Below are positions 52,801-64,000 of a stretch of 64,000 nucleotides of DNA, one piece after another (within the stretch, counting starts at the first letter, position 1; the number at the start of each line of letters is the position of its first letter). The DNA is from Multifurca ochricompacta. Taxonomy: Eukaryota; Basidiomycota; Agaricomycetes; Russulales; Russulaceae. Below the pieces are notes generated by a model. It was given only the letters and a program-made list of their open reading frames with translations. It was not told where the DNA came from and ran no database searches. The translations under genes were made by a program, and so were the position numbers. Where the stretch lies: assembly GCA_022496185.1 (NCBI GenBank), contig WTXG01000003.1, positions 558,001-622,000 of the forward strand, in the 5' to 3' direction.

Positions 52801-55800
52801 GTATTAGTTGGAGCAAACAATCGCACTGATCCTTCAATGATCTTAACGGTGATTTGAGTTCGCTCGTTAGGGACGACGGTCTCAAATACCTGCGGTCAAC
52901 ATGAGGAATGAAATGATCGAACCGATGCAGAGGCACTAACACCTGGAGGGGGCCTCGCGAATGCAATCAAAGCGTCTAGCCTCTTAATATTGGGGACGAA
53001 GTTGAGCGTGAAGCCATGAAGAGTGAGTCTGACCCGGGACTCTTTGGAAGCAGTTTCGGGGAAGGTGGTTGAAGAAAAGCGCAGCTTTACGAGCGGCCTG
53101 GGGGGCGAAAACTGTACATCCAATGAGTGGGCACGTCACTTAGAACGAGGACGGGACTACCAGGCTGGGCGGCGCTGCCAGGGAGAGCAGCGGAGATAGC
53201 GGGCTCACTGCGTCTAGCACAGTCACCCCCATTATGGACAGTGTAATCACTGTTTCATTCTGTAGTCGGTCGTCACAGAGTGGACGCGCCCGAAGGCCAG
53301 GACGTACCCTTCCTTCGGGCCTTGACTCTAGGAGCGCGTCGAGATCAAATGCAAAAATATCGAATGGCTCAGAGGCTCCGTCGTCTTGATGAGGATATAA
53401 AAGCCTCATGGAAGCTACCTATAATGAGAAGATGCGATGTCGAGTGAGGAGTGTTCTGACCTTGTGATATCGTCACTTTGATGACACTCTCCGTGGAAAG
53501 CGTTTGGCTGCGCGAGTTCTCGTCAATAGTCATATCTGGACTATTTTGCTTGCTGCGAGAGAAGAATCTGCTCCCTACTAGGCTTGGGTTTTTGCTCGAA
53601 TTCTCCCGGAGTCCATTGCTTGGGCCCGTCAGTGTTTGTTCTAATAACCGCGACAAATCGTCGATCCAGAATTGTAAACCGTCAAAAAGTGTCTTGGAAA
53701 TATTTAAACACATAGAGGGTATCTGGATTTCAGTAACGACCCTGGGCGGGCGTTTGCTATTTCGTCTGAATGAGGAAGGCGGGTTCAGGGCCAACGTTAT
53801 GAAGGCAGATCGTGTGATAGATAGTGCATCGTCTAGAAAATGTATGTGATCCTGGGAGGACGCAACCTTGTTATCTGCGACTGAAGACAATGGACCAATT
53901 GAACAGAAACTTCTTGCGGCTGCCGCTCCTGCAGATGAGTAAGCCAACAATAACGCCCCCCATTCCACGGTGAGCAAATGATTGTCACGCGAACTCGGGT
54001 TTCGAGTTGTCGACTCATTCTTCGCACTAGATTGATGACGAGAGTACACCTCCCTAACTCCCAAAGGTGTTCGGGAAGTCAGGTTCAACCAATGAACGTC
54101 GAGGATTACGGCACCAGATCTTTGTGGAAGTGATGACGGCGATGGACATCGTAGTTGCACCCTAACCATGGTGAAGGTAACGTCAAACTCTGTTAGGCTG
54201 TCGCGATGAGACAGATCCTTGTCATCCAGCTTAGCAAACAACAGGCGGAATGTGTGAAGTAGATGCGCACCCGAGTATGCCCATGCATTCTTCTCAATTT
54301 TGGCGATGACACCGCTGGAACCGTCTCTTGGGTTAAATAATCTACAGACAGGTTCAGGTCCTCCAGCTCCTGCTGATGAATTCGTTGTAGAGCCCTTATA
54401 TGTGGACTTGAGGGTGGTGTGGGATCTCCACTGTTAGCGTATGCACGGGCACCCTCGTGACCCTCTCCTTCCGAATCAGATGAACCAGATCCAGTCAACG
54501 ATACATCAGAACCAGAGCTGATAAGTCCGTTCGAAAGCGTCTCCAGAAAGTCCAACGCGGCTGCAGCGCTTCCCATATCAACGAAAAGGTGTAGCGGAAT
54601 AACATTAACGTGAATGCGACACGTCGATTCAGGTGTGACACTCGTCCTGGTATCCCTAGAGGATGACAACAGCAACCGCGCCGTTAAGGCGGCTTGTGGC
54701 GAGTTGTCAACAGTTCTTGAGTGATAGTTTTGGAGCTAGGCATCATAGAAGGCGAAACAGGTGTACTACCTGCGTACTGCCTATGGGAGTGCCGGTACCC
54801 TGCCGATGGCTTTACTCGCCACAGTGACACCTTGGCCTGAGATGTTCGATGGTGTTTGGAGGTCCAATCCAAGATTTCGAACTCAGGAAAAGTAGGGAAT
54901 AGCGTACGGATAGACTCTGGAGGGATCCCGGAATGTCGTTCCATGGCAGGTGGTGAATAGTTTTCAGGACGGTACTGGGTAAATAAAAACGGGTCAGTTA
55001 GAAGTATAGGCAACACATAAGTCTCGTGGGCCGCAGGCTCGGCTATGGCATTGTGAGGTATGCAAAAGGCGCATGCCGATAAATCACCAACGGAGATTCC
55101 AAGGCTGCTTGAGGTCTTTCCTAGCACAGCCTGAGATACTCGGCCTCTTTCTAGGTGTTCTGACGTCAAACCGGATTTAGCCGTGAGCTTCTCTAGGGTG
55201 GTAGAAACAGAAAAATCTGCCTTGAATGTCTCCATGATGAAACGGGTGTAACTGTGGTTTGTTTTCGGAGGAACTAGCGGATGAGCGAAGAAACTGTCGA
55301 GAGACTCATGGGGAATGTCCTGTGCAACTTTAAAAGAACGCGTGGCTGACGAGGGGACGGATTGTAACAATAAGACAAGACCGCGAATCTGTACCGCAAG
55401 AGACACTTGATCGAGCAAGGACAACTGGGGAACTACCGGACCCGCTTTTTTGGGCGTCGGAGGCTGAACGCTCTGGTCTGAATGCGACCCAGTGACGGAG
55501 ATGGCATTGAGTATAGCACTGATCTGTACGGCGGTCAGGGCGCAAGCAACAACTCCCATGGACGCCGAAATTTCGAGATTCGATTGCAAAGAGTCTCGCC
55601 CAGGCGTTTTGAATTCAGCAGCGCTGGGGGATGACTGGGCTTGAGTTGATGCTTTCGGATAAACTGGCGTAGACGTCGTGATGTGAACAACAATGGGATC
55701 AGTAGCAAGTGAAAATATGACCCGGTGAATTGGTTCTTTTTCCGTTGCTACAGTTACGCCAAACGGTAGACAATCTCGGGCAGTGAGACCACCGGGATTC

Positions 55801-56967
55801 AAGTCCCTGTCGCCACCTCCAGAATCCTGCGGTTGAGTGACTCTAGCTTCGCAATCCCCCAATTCTTGTCCTGATCCTGGTGCCGTCAATGCACTTTGAA
55901 AAAGGCTGCTCGTTGTTGAGCCGGATGGCGAACTAGGTCGCGAATGGGACCAAGAAACCGAAGGACCCACGGACTCATTTGAACTTGACCTTCCCTTCAA
56001 GGGCGAAGACGGGATTGCAGCAGCGGAAGATGACGCCACGTCCCCCCGAGAAGCCGGGTTCCACTCACGTCGGACAGAAGAAAGAGGAGACTCTGAGAAA
56101 CCAGAAAATGGTGGTTCCAATGTGCCAAGGTCACGGTGTGCTATCTCGACTCCTGCAATTTCAATTGTTCTTGTTGACTCACCATAACCAGAGGTTGGCC
56201 GCCCATAACGAATCTCGGAAACTTTGAATCTGAAACTCGAGTGGCCCGGATGAATCACAGTTATGCTGATGTCACTCGCAGAAAATGTGAATTGAGAGAG
56301 AAGGTATTCGATCATACCCGCGAACATCGAAATTCCTGTGGGGTCCACGTCCGAGGGGACCTCAAGGTCTTCCTTTGAAGGGTCAAGCCCACCTGGAACG
56401 TAGTTATCTCCATTGTGTGAATGAAGTCCTTCATTAGATTGATACGCCTGATGAACCTCTGTACTCTCTTCACACGTGATCTCTTCGTTAGCGAACAGTT
56501 GTGCAGCATCCGATATGGAGTCGGCGAGGTTCATTTGAGAGACAGGCAAATCTTTTGCCACCTGGGGAAGAAGATGGACGATAAGGTCCAGAGAGCGAAT
56601 TGATAACTCCACTCCATTCGCGAGTGGGTTAGGCCAGGGTATTTGCGCTGAGATCGACGCGATGCAACCCTCGTGAAGTTGTATAGGCAACCCAGAGAGT
56701 AGGGCATTGATAGACTCACGGAAGACGACTTAGATGAGATCTAACTTAAAGGGGTAGACTCACAGTACACTCGAGTTCTAAGTTGTTTATTGTGAGGTTT
56801 CCTGATCCTATAGCTGAGTCTATTTGCTCGACGTCCAACTGACCGGGTTTGAGGAGATGGCCGAGGGATCTCTTTAGGATGAAAGAGAAGAATTTACGTT
56901 GTAAATTAGGAAAGACGGTGACATCGAACTTTGGCAACGTGAACCAGGAGGGCATCCATGAAGACAT
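49886..56967 (-). CDS. ATG2: Autophagy lipid-transfer protein Atg2 (apparent frame break near 3' end)
   Basis: Rod-shaped bridge protein that moves lipids from the ER to the growing phagophore. The ATG at 56967 gives MSSWMPSWFTLPKFDVTVF, RKFFSFILKRSLGHLLKPG and NLTINNLELECTV: the chorein-like N-terminus. Long Ser-rich and beta-rich parts fill 51000-56700. The C-terminal ATG2 region is clear: GTKAFVRSTAMEAVKLGAQL, TGTQVILEQAENVLG, REGIQSAYTSIRRNLSSAAQ and RPMIGASEAVSKTLLG. The last coding bases, LHNSMDPEIRHENAAKYKHR then TAG at 49886, are in a different frame from LLG with no intron between; one G is lacking near 49949. Fourteen or more introns, not all placed. Confidence 0.88.
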
Positions 56968-57079
56968 TATCCGCAAGGCTTGCGGGTTCTTGCACCGTCG
57001 TCGCTGTCAGTGACAGACTGCCATTCGTTTTTGGAAGTAAGACTACGTCAGGTCAGGTGACTACCAAACTTCAAACAAA

Positions 57080-58347
57080 CTAATCAACCAATTTAAAGTG
57101 ATGCTCGTCAACAGTCGAGTAAAGAAGCCCGTCGTCCATCATATCTTCTATTGCTTGTCTATATGCATAATCTTTCGTGAGTATCGCACTGTGTGAACTA
57201 AGATAACATATAAGCAGGGGTCACCGAATTTCAAATTCGCCAACGCCAGAATATGAATATGACGGAAGCCGAACGATGTTCTTAAATAAATAGTCAATGG
57301 CCACGCCATCTGGGGACTTGAGGAGGAAGGGATCGCTATTCTGGATCTGCAATATGATAGTTCTCTGTAAAGAGCTGAGTTGAGAGTAAGGGTCTTGTCG
57401 AAGGGACGACCAGAAGTGTGGAGGTTGAGATTGCTCCTGCAAAAGCGAATGTTCTTGAGCAAACGTTGATTCATCTGGATCCCCATCGGAGTGTTGATCA
57501 GTCAACGTCAGTCTGTCAAAATCTCTCGACGTGGTATCGAAACCCTCGTGGGACGCTGTTTCCTGTACGATGAGGTTGTTTTCAATCTCGTCCATCTCTT
57601 GAGTACTCCGCCGCTCGTTTAGCAAGGATCGTGATACCTCACCCGGGACAAGGTGTATGAGAGGTGACGCTGACGCTGACGACTAAGAAAAGCCCAGAGT
57701 CAGCTCAGCCTCGTACTGAAAATTACCCACGAGTACTTTCTCCTTGTAAATTAATGCTACCATAGCCTCCAAGCAATGAAAAAAAGGCTCATGCATGTCG
57801 AGAACAGGACGGATGTGGGTCGCTTTCAATTCGTTGATACCGTTGTATGCACTCAGCCGCCCTACCACGCGAACGTAGATGTGCACCCTTTCTCGTCAAC
57901 ATAATGAATGCTAGGTATTTTGGATTACTCCTTTTGCCCTGCTCACCGAAGGTGATCCTCGAGCTCAGGACTTCCTGACCCAAGCAACCAGCTAGTTCGG
58001 AGACGCCCTGCACTACCATCTTCCAGGTAAAATACTTTCATGAGACCGTGCTCGCGGACATCAACAATACCCGCAACGCAAGTAACCTGGATGGGTCATA
58101 TACGATGTTTATTTTCTGTAAAACGTGGTTTGCGATACCGTATCGAGCTCGATGCCATCAATGAAGAAACTGGACTGTGGATGGGGCTGCTCGGCACGCA
58201 GGAGTTGCTTGATTGTGACTGGATATAGAGAATTGAGGCGTCTTATCTAGCGAAAGATCGAATTAGCATGACCAGTGTGCCTTGGCACAATACTAGAATG
58301 TCAGAAGGTGACATGGGTATGCCACGAACCGACCGAATCGTTGGCAT
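57080..58347 (-). CDS. Diverged second RPA32 (replication protein A subunit 2) paralogue
   Basis: OB-fold plus winged-helix protein of the RPA2 family. The likely start is ATG 58347 (MPTIRSVRG) or 58314 (MSPSDIL); a 49-nt intron with a CTAAT branch site then joins to IRRLNSLYPVTIKQLLRAEQ, PHPQSSFFIDGIELDTV, VAGIVDVREHGLMKVFYLED and HIYVRVVGRLSAYNGINEL. Next is THIRPVLDMHEPFFHCLE, matching the canonical gene 2 kb away (SHIRPVHDAHEPFFHMLE). A Glu/Gln/Ser-rich linker follows, then a winged-helix region ending AIEDMMDDGLLYSTVDEHHF and KLVD at 57080. It lacks the Gly-rich phospho-acceptor N-terminus of ordinary RPA2. Function (meiotic, repair, telomeric or a back-up) is unknown. Confidence 0.72.
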
Positions 58348-58436
58348 AGCATAAGACGCTGGGGCCGGGAGACGCGAGAAAGTGAAAAATTGAACCTGAC
58401 CTGACACTGTACTATCTGATCCCCAGTAAATGGCTA

Positions 58437-59586
58437 ATGACTAGACGAGGCCATTACGTAGACTTGCGCCACTGCCAAAGTCACACCAAGGTAGCCCCAC
58501 GCAAGATGTCGAACTCTGGAGACCGAAGCAGACACGTTGAGGACGTTTCCGAGGAGACAATTCGAGAAAAGCTGGTTGAGATCTTCGAGTCGACAGGTAC
58601 TCACCCTTTGATTGCCTTGGACCTAGATGATGTTTTATGCAAAACAACCAATTGCGTTGCAAATTGTGTGTTGATATTCAGTGTCAAGCCTTCCCTGACT
58701 TATTGATTTGTCCGGTCCAGGGCACAATCGCAGGTTTGGGACGGACATGGAGATTAACGACTTCTATTGTCAGTCAGTCAGTCATCTTCTTTGTCTTAAC
58801 CATAACCACAGGCTTTGCTGGCAGACTCTACTTGGTACAAAGTATGCGCTGCAGCTGCCGAATCTGAGTGTACCCACCTGAGCGAGATAGAATCCAGGCT
58901 GGGGTACCGTAGCTACCACTGCGGACAAAGTCAAAGAGTTCTATGACACCGATCAGCTTAGGCACGCAGACGCTGTGCTGGGGTCTTTGGACGCTCTAAA
59001 TCGCTTTCGTGACATGGGATATGGCTTGGCCATCGTCACGGCTCGATCAATCTTGCACGAGCTGGAAAGCACAGTTATTTGGCTTGACAAGCATTTCAAC
59101 GGTAAAAGTTCTGATGTCCTGGACATTCAATATAAGCTTATGCGCCGAAGGGATATTCCGAGTTGTAATTTTTTCGTCACAAGACGGCAACTGTCTTGCC
59201 TACGGCGGAAAATGCATTGGAACAACGCTTGGCAAACTGCAGGTTCGATTTAACACGGCTGTAATGAAATAAATTATGTGTTAACGAAAACTTTCCACCA
59301 GGTCTGCGAGACGATTCAATCAGCATTGCTTATTGATGACTCGATGGAGACAGCGCTAGCTTTCGGACGACATGCCAACCGGCCTGTTCTTCTTTTCGGG
59401 GATTATGAGTGGAATAAACGCGTTGACACAGACGATCCCTGGACATTCAATGAGAAATTGGCACTCGAGAGTGGAAGAGAGTGGTGGAAAGAAGATATAA
59501 TAAGGTTGCATAGTGAAGATAGTATTTGGAGAGTACGAAACTGGAACGACGTATTACAATGGCTGAATGGAGAGGTACGAAGCTAA
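58437..59586 (+). CDS. HAD-superfamily hydrolase-like protein
   Basis: Rossmann-type phosphatase fold. The ATG at 58437 or the in-frame one at 58506 (MSNSGDRSRHVEDVSEETIR) leads to HAD motif I, PLIALDLDDVLCKT, carrying the nucleophile and general acid Asp. Later exons give KVKEFYDTDQLRHADAVLG, motif II AIVTARS, a region FNGIFRVVIFSSQ joined by introns, and motif IV SALLIDDSMETALAFG. The end is LLFGDYEWNKRVDTDDPW then WLNGEVRS, stop at 59586. All metal-binding Asp are visible, so it may be active. Four or five introns. The fungal family is related to 5'-nucleotidase-like HAD proteins of unknown substrate. It lies between the two RPA32 genes on the opposite strand. Confidence 0.78.
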
Positions 59587-59701
59587 CATGATAATCACAA
59601 AGCATGCTCAGAGACACGGCTTCACATGTGCGATGAAAGACTTACTACAGGATGATAAACGCCTAGATCTTGAGCGCTCTTTGCTATGGCCGGATGTGAA
59701 A

Positions 59702-60830
59702 CTACTGTGAGACCTGGAAATGAGCTTCATCAATTGTGCTGAAGATGATGCCATCATCCATCAGTCGCTCTAGAGCTTGCCTGTAAGATATGATCAGAAA
59801 AGTCATATCAACTTCGACATAGGGAAAATCTTACTCGATGGCTTCTGCATCTGCTCCTACGGCTTTCACGATGGCACTAACATGGACGCCTTCGCGAGTT
59901 TGCGGTTGATTCAGCATGAACTGAACGATACTGCGCGGAACAGGCTGAAGGTGTGAATATTGATCTTTGACTTCCGATTGAGGCCCCTGCGCGGAGTATA
60001 TAGATAACGATGGCTTTCCATCCGCTCCAAACGCCTGGCCATGAGCAAAAGATCCTGGCTGTTGGGGGCTATCAACTGGTAATCATGACGGATGAGACAT
60101 ATTCTTACGGGTCCACGATCAAAAATGAGTTGCACAGTCATGACTTCGAGCATGTGAAAAAAGGGTTCATGAGCATCATGGACGGGCCGGATATGAGATG
60201 CGTTAATGTATTTCTTTTGTCCGAAGGTTTTGATAGTTCCCGTAACCCGGGCAAAGGAATTTGGCCTAGGCAAGTAAGCACTAGACAATGTGCGGCACTG
60301 ATGATAGGTCTCACACAATATCGTCCCGGCTTTCTTCATCTTGGCTAATTGAATCGGACCAATGTCGCGCCTCCAGTATGCCGGTGCCGTCGTCGAGCAT
60401 GTAGATACTGTTCGTCGTCTGCTTCTGGACTGAGACAACATGGGCAACGAGCGTCACCTGGTTTGACTTGCTGAGGAGACAAAATGGCATGTGCACCGAC
60501 GAAACCGCACCTGACCAAGCTCAGTATTTTCGAGCACCCAATCTGCATCTGCGTGGGCCTGAGTGGCTTGGATAAATTGTTTCGCAGTTATTGGTCGCAG
60601 AGACTGTGAAAGGGCGCCTCTCTTGAAAACAAGTTAGGTCGAGCGAAGAATCTATCCAGAGAGCATTCGTACGCGACCAAGTCCTCCAGGGCTGCCACTG
60701 GCGCTGCCAAACGGCGAGCCTCCAGTCAGGTAACCGCCTCCACCTGCATTTCCGTAAAAGTCGATAGCTAAACAGCTATACATGAGCATCGAAAGAGCTG
60801 CCCTGGACTTAGTCACTTACGCTGGCTCAT
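59702..60830 (-). CDS. RFA2: Replication protein A subunit 2 (RPA32), canonical
   Basis: Middle subunit of the single-strand-DNA-binding RPA trimer in replication, repair and checkpoint signalling. The first exon is only MSQ, spliced (GTAAGTG...TTTAG) to PIDFYGNAGGGGYLTGGSPF, the Gly/Ser-rich N-terminal phosphorylation region. The OB fold contains SLRPITAKQFIQATQ, VTLVAHVVSVQKQTTNSIY, MLDDGTGILEARHWSD, VRVTGTIKTFGQKKYINASH and FFHMLEVMTVQLIF. A linker and the winged helix follow: VPRSIVQFMLNQPQTREGVH, then RLMDDGIIFSTIDEAHFQVS, stop at 59702. Six or seven short exons. The promoter holds the MCB-CRE palindrome. Confidence 0.93.
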
Positions 60831-60917
60831 ATCTAAGTCAGTAATAATACTAGTATGAGGGTCGCGTCTGTGGGGCGAGCAAGGCAAGGCAGGTACCTGA
60901 CCCTAATGTAGTGGTTG

Positions 60918-60935
60918 ACGCGTGACGTCACGCGT
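60918..60935. promoter_or_regulatory. 18-bp palindrome: two MCB boxes around a CRE core
   Basis: ACGCGTGACGTCACGCGT is a perfect palindrome 88 bp upstream of the RPA2 start codon. It consists of two ACGCGT (MluI cell-cycle boxes, bound by MBF/Mbp1-Swi6-type factors in fungi) overlapping TGACGTCA (full CRE/ATF site). MCB elements drive G1/S expression of DNA-synthesis genes in yeasts, RPA included. Confidence 0.75.
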
Positions 60936-61086
60936 AGTGGTCTGACGCCTCATGATGTGACAATCTCACGTGACCTTCGTCACGAGCCTTCACCACACCC
61001 GCCACCCTGCTCTCGAGTTGCCATGGGCGCTGGTGTGATAGTCTGTCTATTGCACCTTCTACTGTCGCACTGACGTAAAGCATAGG

Positions 61087-64000
61087 TTACATAGGTGTCT
61101 TGCGGATCCGTTCTATCCCTCTCCCCACACCCTCTAGAACCTTCCTCTGAGATTCCGTAAGCCTTTTCCCTACTTCAAGGACATACTCGTGAGTGATCTA
61201 GTCATGAGTAAATAAGGCTTCTTTCCGAGAGTGACAAGGCAGGGGCTGACCTCGGTGTGGGTCTGAAGGGCCTCACAATGTTCGATGAATTGCCTCCGCT
61301 TGTCAGCTGTTCCTTCTAACTCGCTAATGTTTATGAGCTGGGCGCCAATCTGTCCCACCACGTCGGCGGCGCTCGAACGCAAACTTTTGATATGTTGAGC
61401 GAGCTACGAAAACGTGATGAGAGTACTACTCTACTGGCAATCACCCAACTTACTACACCAAGTTTGTTGATGCGGACAATAGAAGCATCTTTGAAGCGTT
61501 TGGTGCAGATAAAGAACAAGAGCAATGCCTGTTTACGCCATCAGCAACCGGCAATACGCTCAACGACGTGCTTGCCTCTTGTGTCAGGGTAGCGATATGC
61601 AATATCTCGTAGAACGGACGTCGTCCTTCAACCGCTCCCGTAAATTTAGCATGAGCGTCTGCCATGATGTCGTGTCAGGAGGCATCAAAAAATCTGGGGC
61701 TACTTACTTTTGAAATAAGACAAGATAGAGTCTGGCGGTTCGGTGATTGGTGGAGCGTCCTCAAGTTTTTTCCCATTTCCGTCTGAGGGCACTCCATCAT
61801 TTGAAGATTGGCCATTCTTCGGTGCTTGTTTGGGACTTTCCCCCTGAGGCCGAAGGAAGTTGTGGAAGGGGTCCAACCAGTCTGTTAAATCATTCACATA
61901 GTGAAACAGAGCCAGCTCGTTTTCTGTGAGCTGACTAGGTGTGAGGCAAACAGGACGTCCACCCAAAGTGAAAATTTACCTCCGAGAGCTCCTCCGTAGT
62001 TTGGATGGTCAAGCGTTCCATGAGAGGTATACTAGCGTCTGGGCTACAGCATTGTCTCGGGCGATCACCAATTAAAAGCTTGTCATCCTCGACCGAAGGA
62101 TCTAGGTCACTGGCTTCAGACAAGGTTTTAATATAAATCTTGAGGAATGCAGACAACCATCCTGTCTGATTACAAATGAGCTGCACTATCACACAACGAA
62201 ATGAGGCGCACGTGCCGCTGGTTCTCTCCCAAAAAGTGTTGTCTGCGATAAGAACGATAGTTGACCGCGGGGTTGGTAGTTTGGAAGAACTTCCAAGTCT
62301 CTGTTATCATGATGCACTGGTATCACGTTCAGTCGCGCAGATAGCAAAACGCAAAGAAAGACACACATCGATCAAAGATGAACTTCAATTCGATCAATTC
62401 CATATCTACCAGCTCAGGAGTAATCGGCTCATGAGAAATACGTAGTCGAACATGCTCAATCTTGACGAGGTCTCGCTGAAGAGAATTGTCTAGTCGTTCT
62501 TCGAAGACGACAAGCTCGGAGATCTAAAACTTGCTAGTCAGCCTCTACGCACCTACAAATCAAGAAGGGCGTGCCTGTGAGTACTTTTCCATGCTAAACG
62601 CCTTGACAATGAACTCAGAGGTCTAAAATCTATTAATGACAGCGAATGTAAGGATAGGAAGTCGCCACTTACTTCCTGTGAGTTACTAAAATAGATGTGA
62701 CTGGATTCCAAGCACTCTGAAGCATATGTCAGATCGCCCGTAGCCGCTAACGAGAAATTGGTGGAGCGAGAAAGAATCAAGTATGACAAAGTATCATTCT
62801 GAATCTGTTTCACGTTCAGAAGACGATAGTGGTCCAAAGCTAGCTGGGGCGCGCCTAACAAAGGGACATCTGAGATACTTGCACAGAAAGCGTCGACTAC
62901 ATCCAAACATACCCAACAGGCGATATATTCTGACCAGCTCTAGATGAATCTGGTATGACTGGGGGCTTTTTTTCGAAGCATACTCCAGTACAACGATTGC
63001 TTTGTGAAGATGGGCCGCTGCGTTATCCAGTGTGAACGCATTTGCGTACACCTGACCCGCAAGAACTGCTAGGTCGTCTGCCGGCTGCAGTTCTAGATTT
63101 GGGAGGTCTTTCTCCAAGGGCAGGGCTTCGAAATATCCACGGACAAGGTCTGCAGCCCGAATCTCCTCTTGATCTGGCGTTAACTGTGCCACGCTCAAGC
63201 CATGTCGTAGCAACTTATGGGCATTGATGAAACGACTAAGCGCAGTGTTTGAAGGCTTGATGATGGGTTTTAGCGCTAGGACAGGGGCATTCAAATGAAC
63301 CTACCGGGGAGTGGGTTATCCCTTCAAGGAAAGCCAACCAGTCAGCTAATACGTCAGAACCAAGATCCGTATACGGTCGCAAATCCTCGAAACATGCAGC
63401 TTTGTCACCAAAGATCCGAAAGTAGCGCTTCAGGAGGTCTAACAAACGAGATGGCTCTGCGAATGATTGGAATAGGTCCATTGGAAATGGGCATTTTACA
63501 TACCTGACACTATTCCATGAACACCACAGCGCCTCTCAAGCTCCATCAGACCCAACCAGGCCGCCCTCTCATGGCTACCATCCTCCTCCGCAACTTTTGT
63601 GAAAAGGTCCCGCGTCTTTTCCACACGTTGTAAGAAGCTACTCGGAGAAGACGAGTTTGATTCGCAAGTTGTCTCATTAGGAAGTGCTGAGGGCAGGAAC
63701 GTGGCGTCTAGAATAGAGACAAACTCAAGCCAATTGCGGTCCCTGTAGGGGCCCACTTTATGACACATAGATCCGGTATATCGTAGGATGACTGACCTTT
63801 TACTCAGTATCCGTTGCTCTGCTGTCTCTGCTTCTTCCCTTTGCCAATCTCCCGCTCTCATAATATCTCGTCGTAAGTAATCGCAAGAGAGATTACGAGC
63901 ACAGTGAAAACGCCCTGATTCCGTGTTTAGCAACTCCCGGGCATCCTTGTAAAGCCCAAGCTGCTGCAGAATCGTGACGAAAAGATAAAGTCGATCCGCA
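61087..64000 (-). CDS. NAA25: NatB N-terminal acetyltransferase auxiliary subunit Naa25/Mdm20 (5' end outside window)
   Basis: TPR-like scaffold of the NatB complex, which acetylates Met-Asp/Glu/Asn starts co-translationally. The 5' part lies right of the window. Seen in order: helical repeats (63500-63990, RDLFTKVAEEDGSHERAAWL), SRFINAHKLLRHGLSVAQL, SYQIHLELVRIYRLLGMFG, and the family signature VKQIQNDTLSYLILSRSTNF with CLESSHIYFSNSQE. Later come ISELVVFEERLDNSLQRDLV, DNRDLEVLPNYQPRGQ, WLSAFLKIYIKTLSEASDL, LLIGDRPRQC, ENELALFHYVNDLTDWLDP, and a C-terminal helical tail EYVLEVGKRLTESQRKVLEG ending RIRKTPM at 61087. Eight or more introns. It may share its 3' flank with the RPA2 promoter (256 bp between). 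Confidence 0.88.

Overview
The window is nuclear DNA from a filamentous basidiomycete, most likely an Agaricomycete. The evidence is 26 protein genes packed on both strands, broken by many short introns (about 45-70 nt, GT...AG with one GC...AG case), with no operons and fungal protein families throughout. Gene ends below were set by hand-splicing reading frames across GT/AG junctions. Where a junction could not be settled this is said. No tRNA, rRNA, CRISPR array, transposon or prophage was recognised.

Layout. 1-5.6 kb: the 3' part of a STE11-type MAPKK kinase, then the tRNA dimethylguanosine methyltransferase TRM1. 5.8-12 kb: a ferric-reductase/NADPH-oxidase-like flavocytochrome and an amino-acid permease. 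12.2-18.3 kb: RNA and transcription genes, namely exosome MTR3, an NSRP1-like splicing factor, a small RRM protein, TAF13 with an unusual tyrosine-rich N-terminus, and a DUF4211 nuclear protein. 18.4-26.3 kb: one very large, unidentified gene with two C1-type zinc fingers. 26.5-35.4 kb: a mitochondrial adenylate kinase, a COQ11-like Rossmann protein, a secreted double-psi beta-barrel protein, SCAMP and poly(A)-binding protein. 35.8-43.3 kb: a SAM methyltransferase, SPT8, SRP54 and a small four-helix membrane protein. 43.5-57 kb: SPT6, RLP24 and ATG2. 57-64 kb: two RPA32-type genes flanking a HAD-family gene, then the 3' part of NAA25 (NatB auxiliary subunit), which runs off the right edge.

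The region is mostly conserved housekeeping biology (mRNA making and decay, secretion, autophagy, replication, N-terminal acetylation) and does not look like a metabolite or defence cluster. The points most worth a second look are: the pair of diverged RPA32 genes; an 18-bp palindrome of two MCB boxes around a CRE core upstream of canonical RPA2; oligo(A) tracts in the poly(A)-binding-protein leader; the TAF13 N-terminal extension; the large C1-finger protein; a GC-AG intron inside the SRP54 P-loop; and two single-base frame breaks 350 bp apart at the 3' ends of RLP24 and ATG2, which look like consensus errors.
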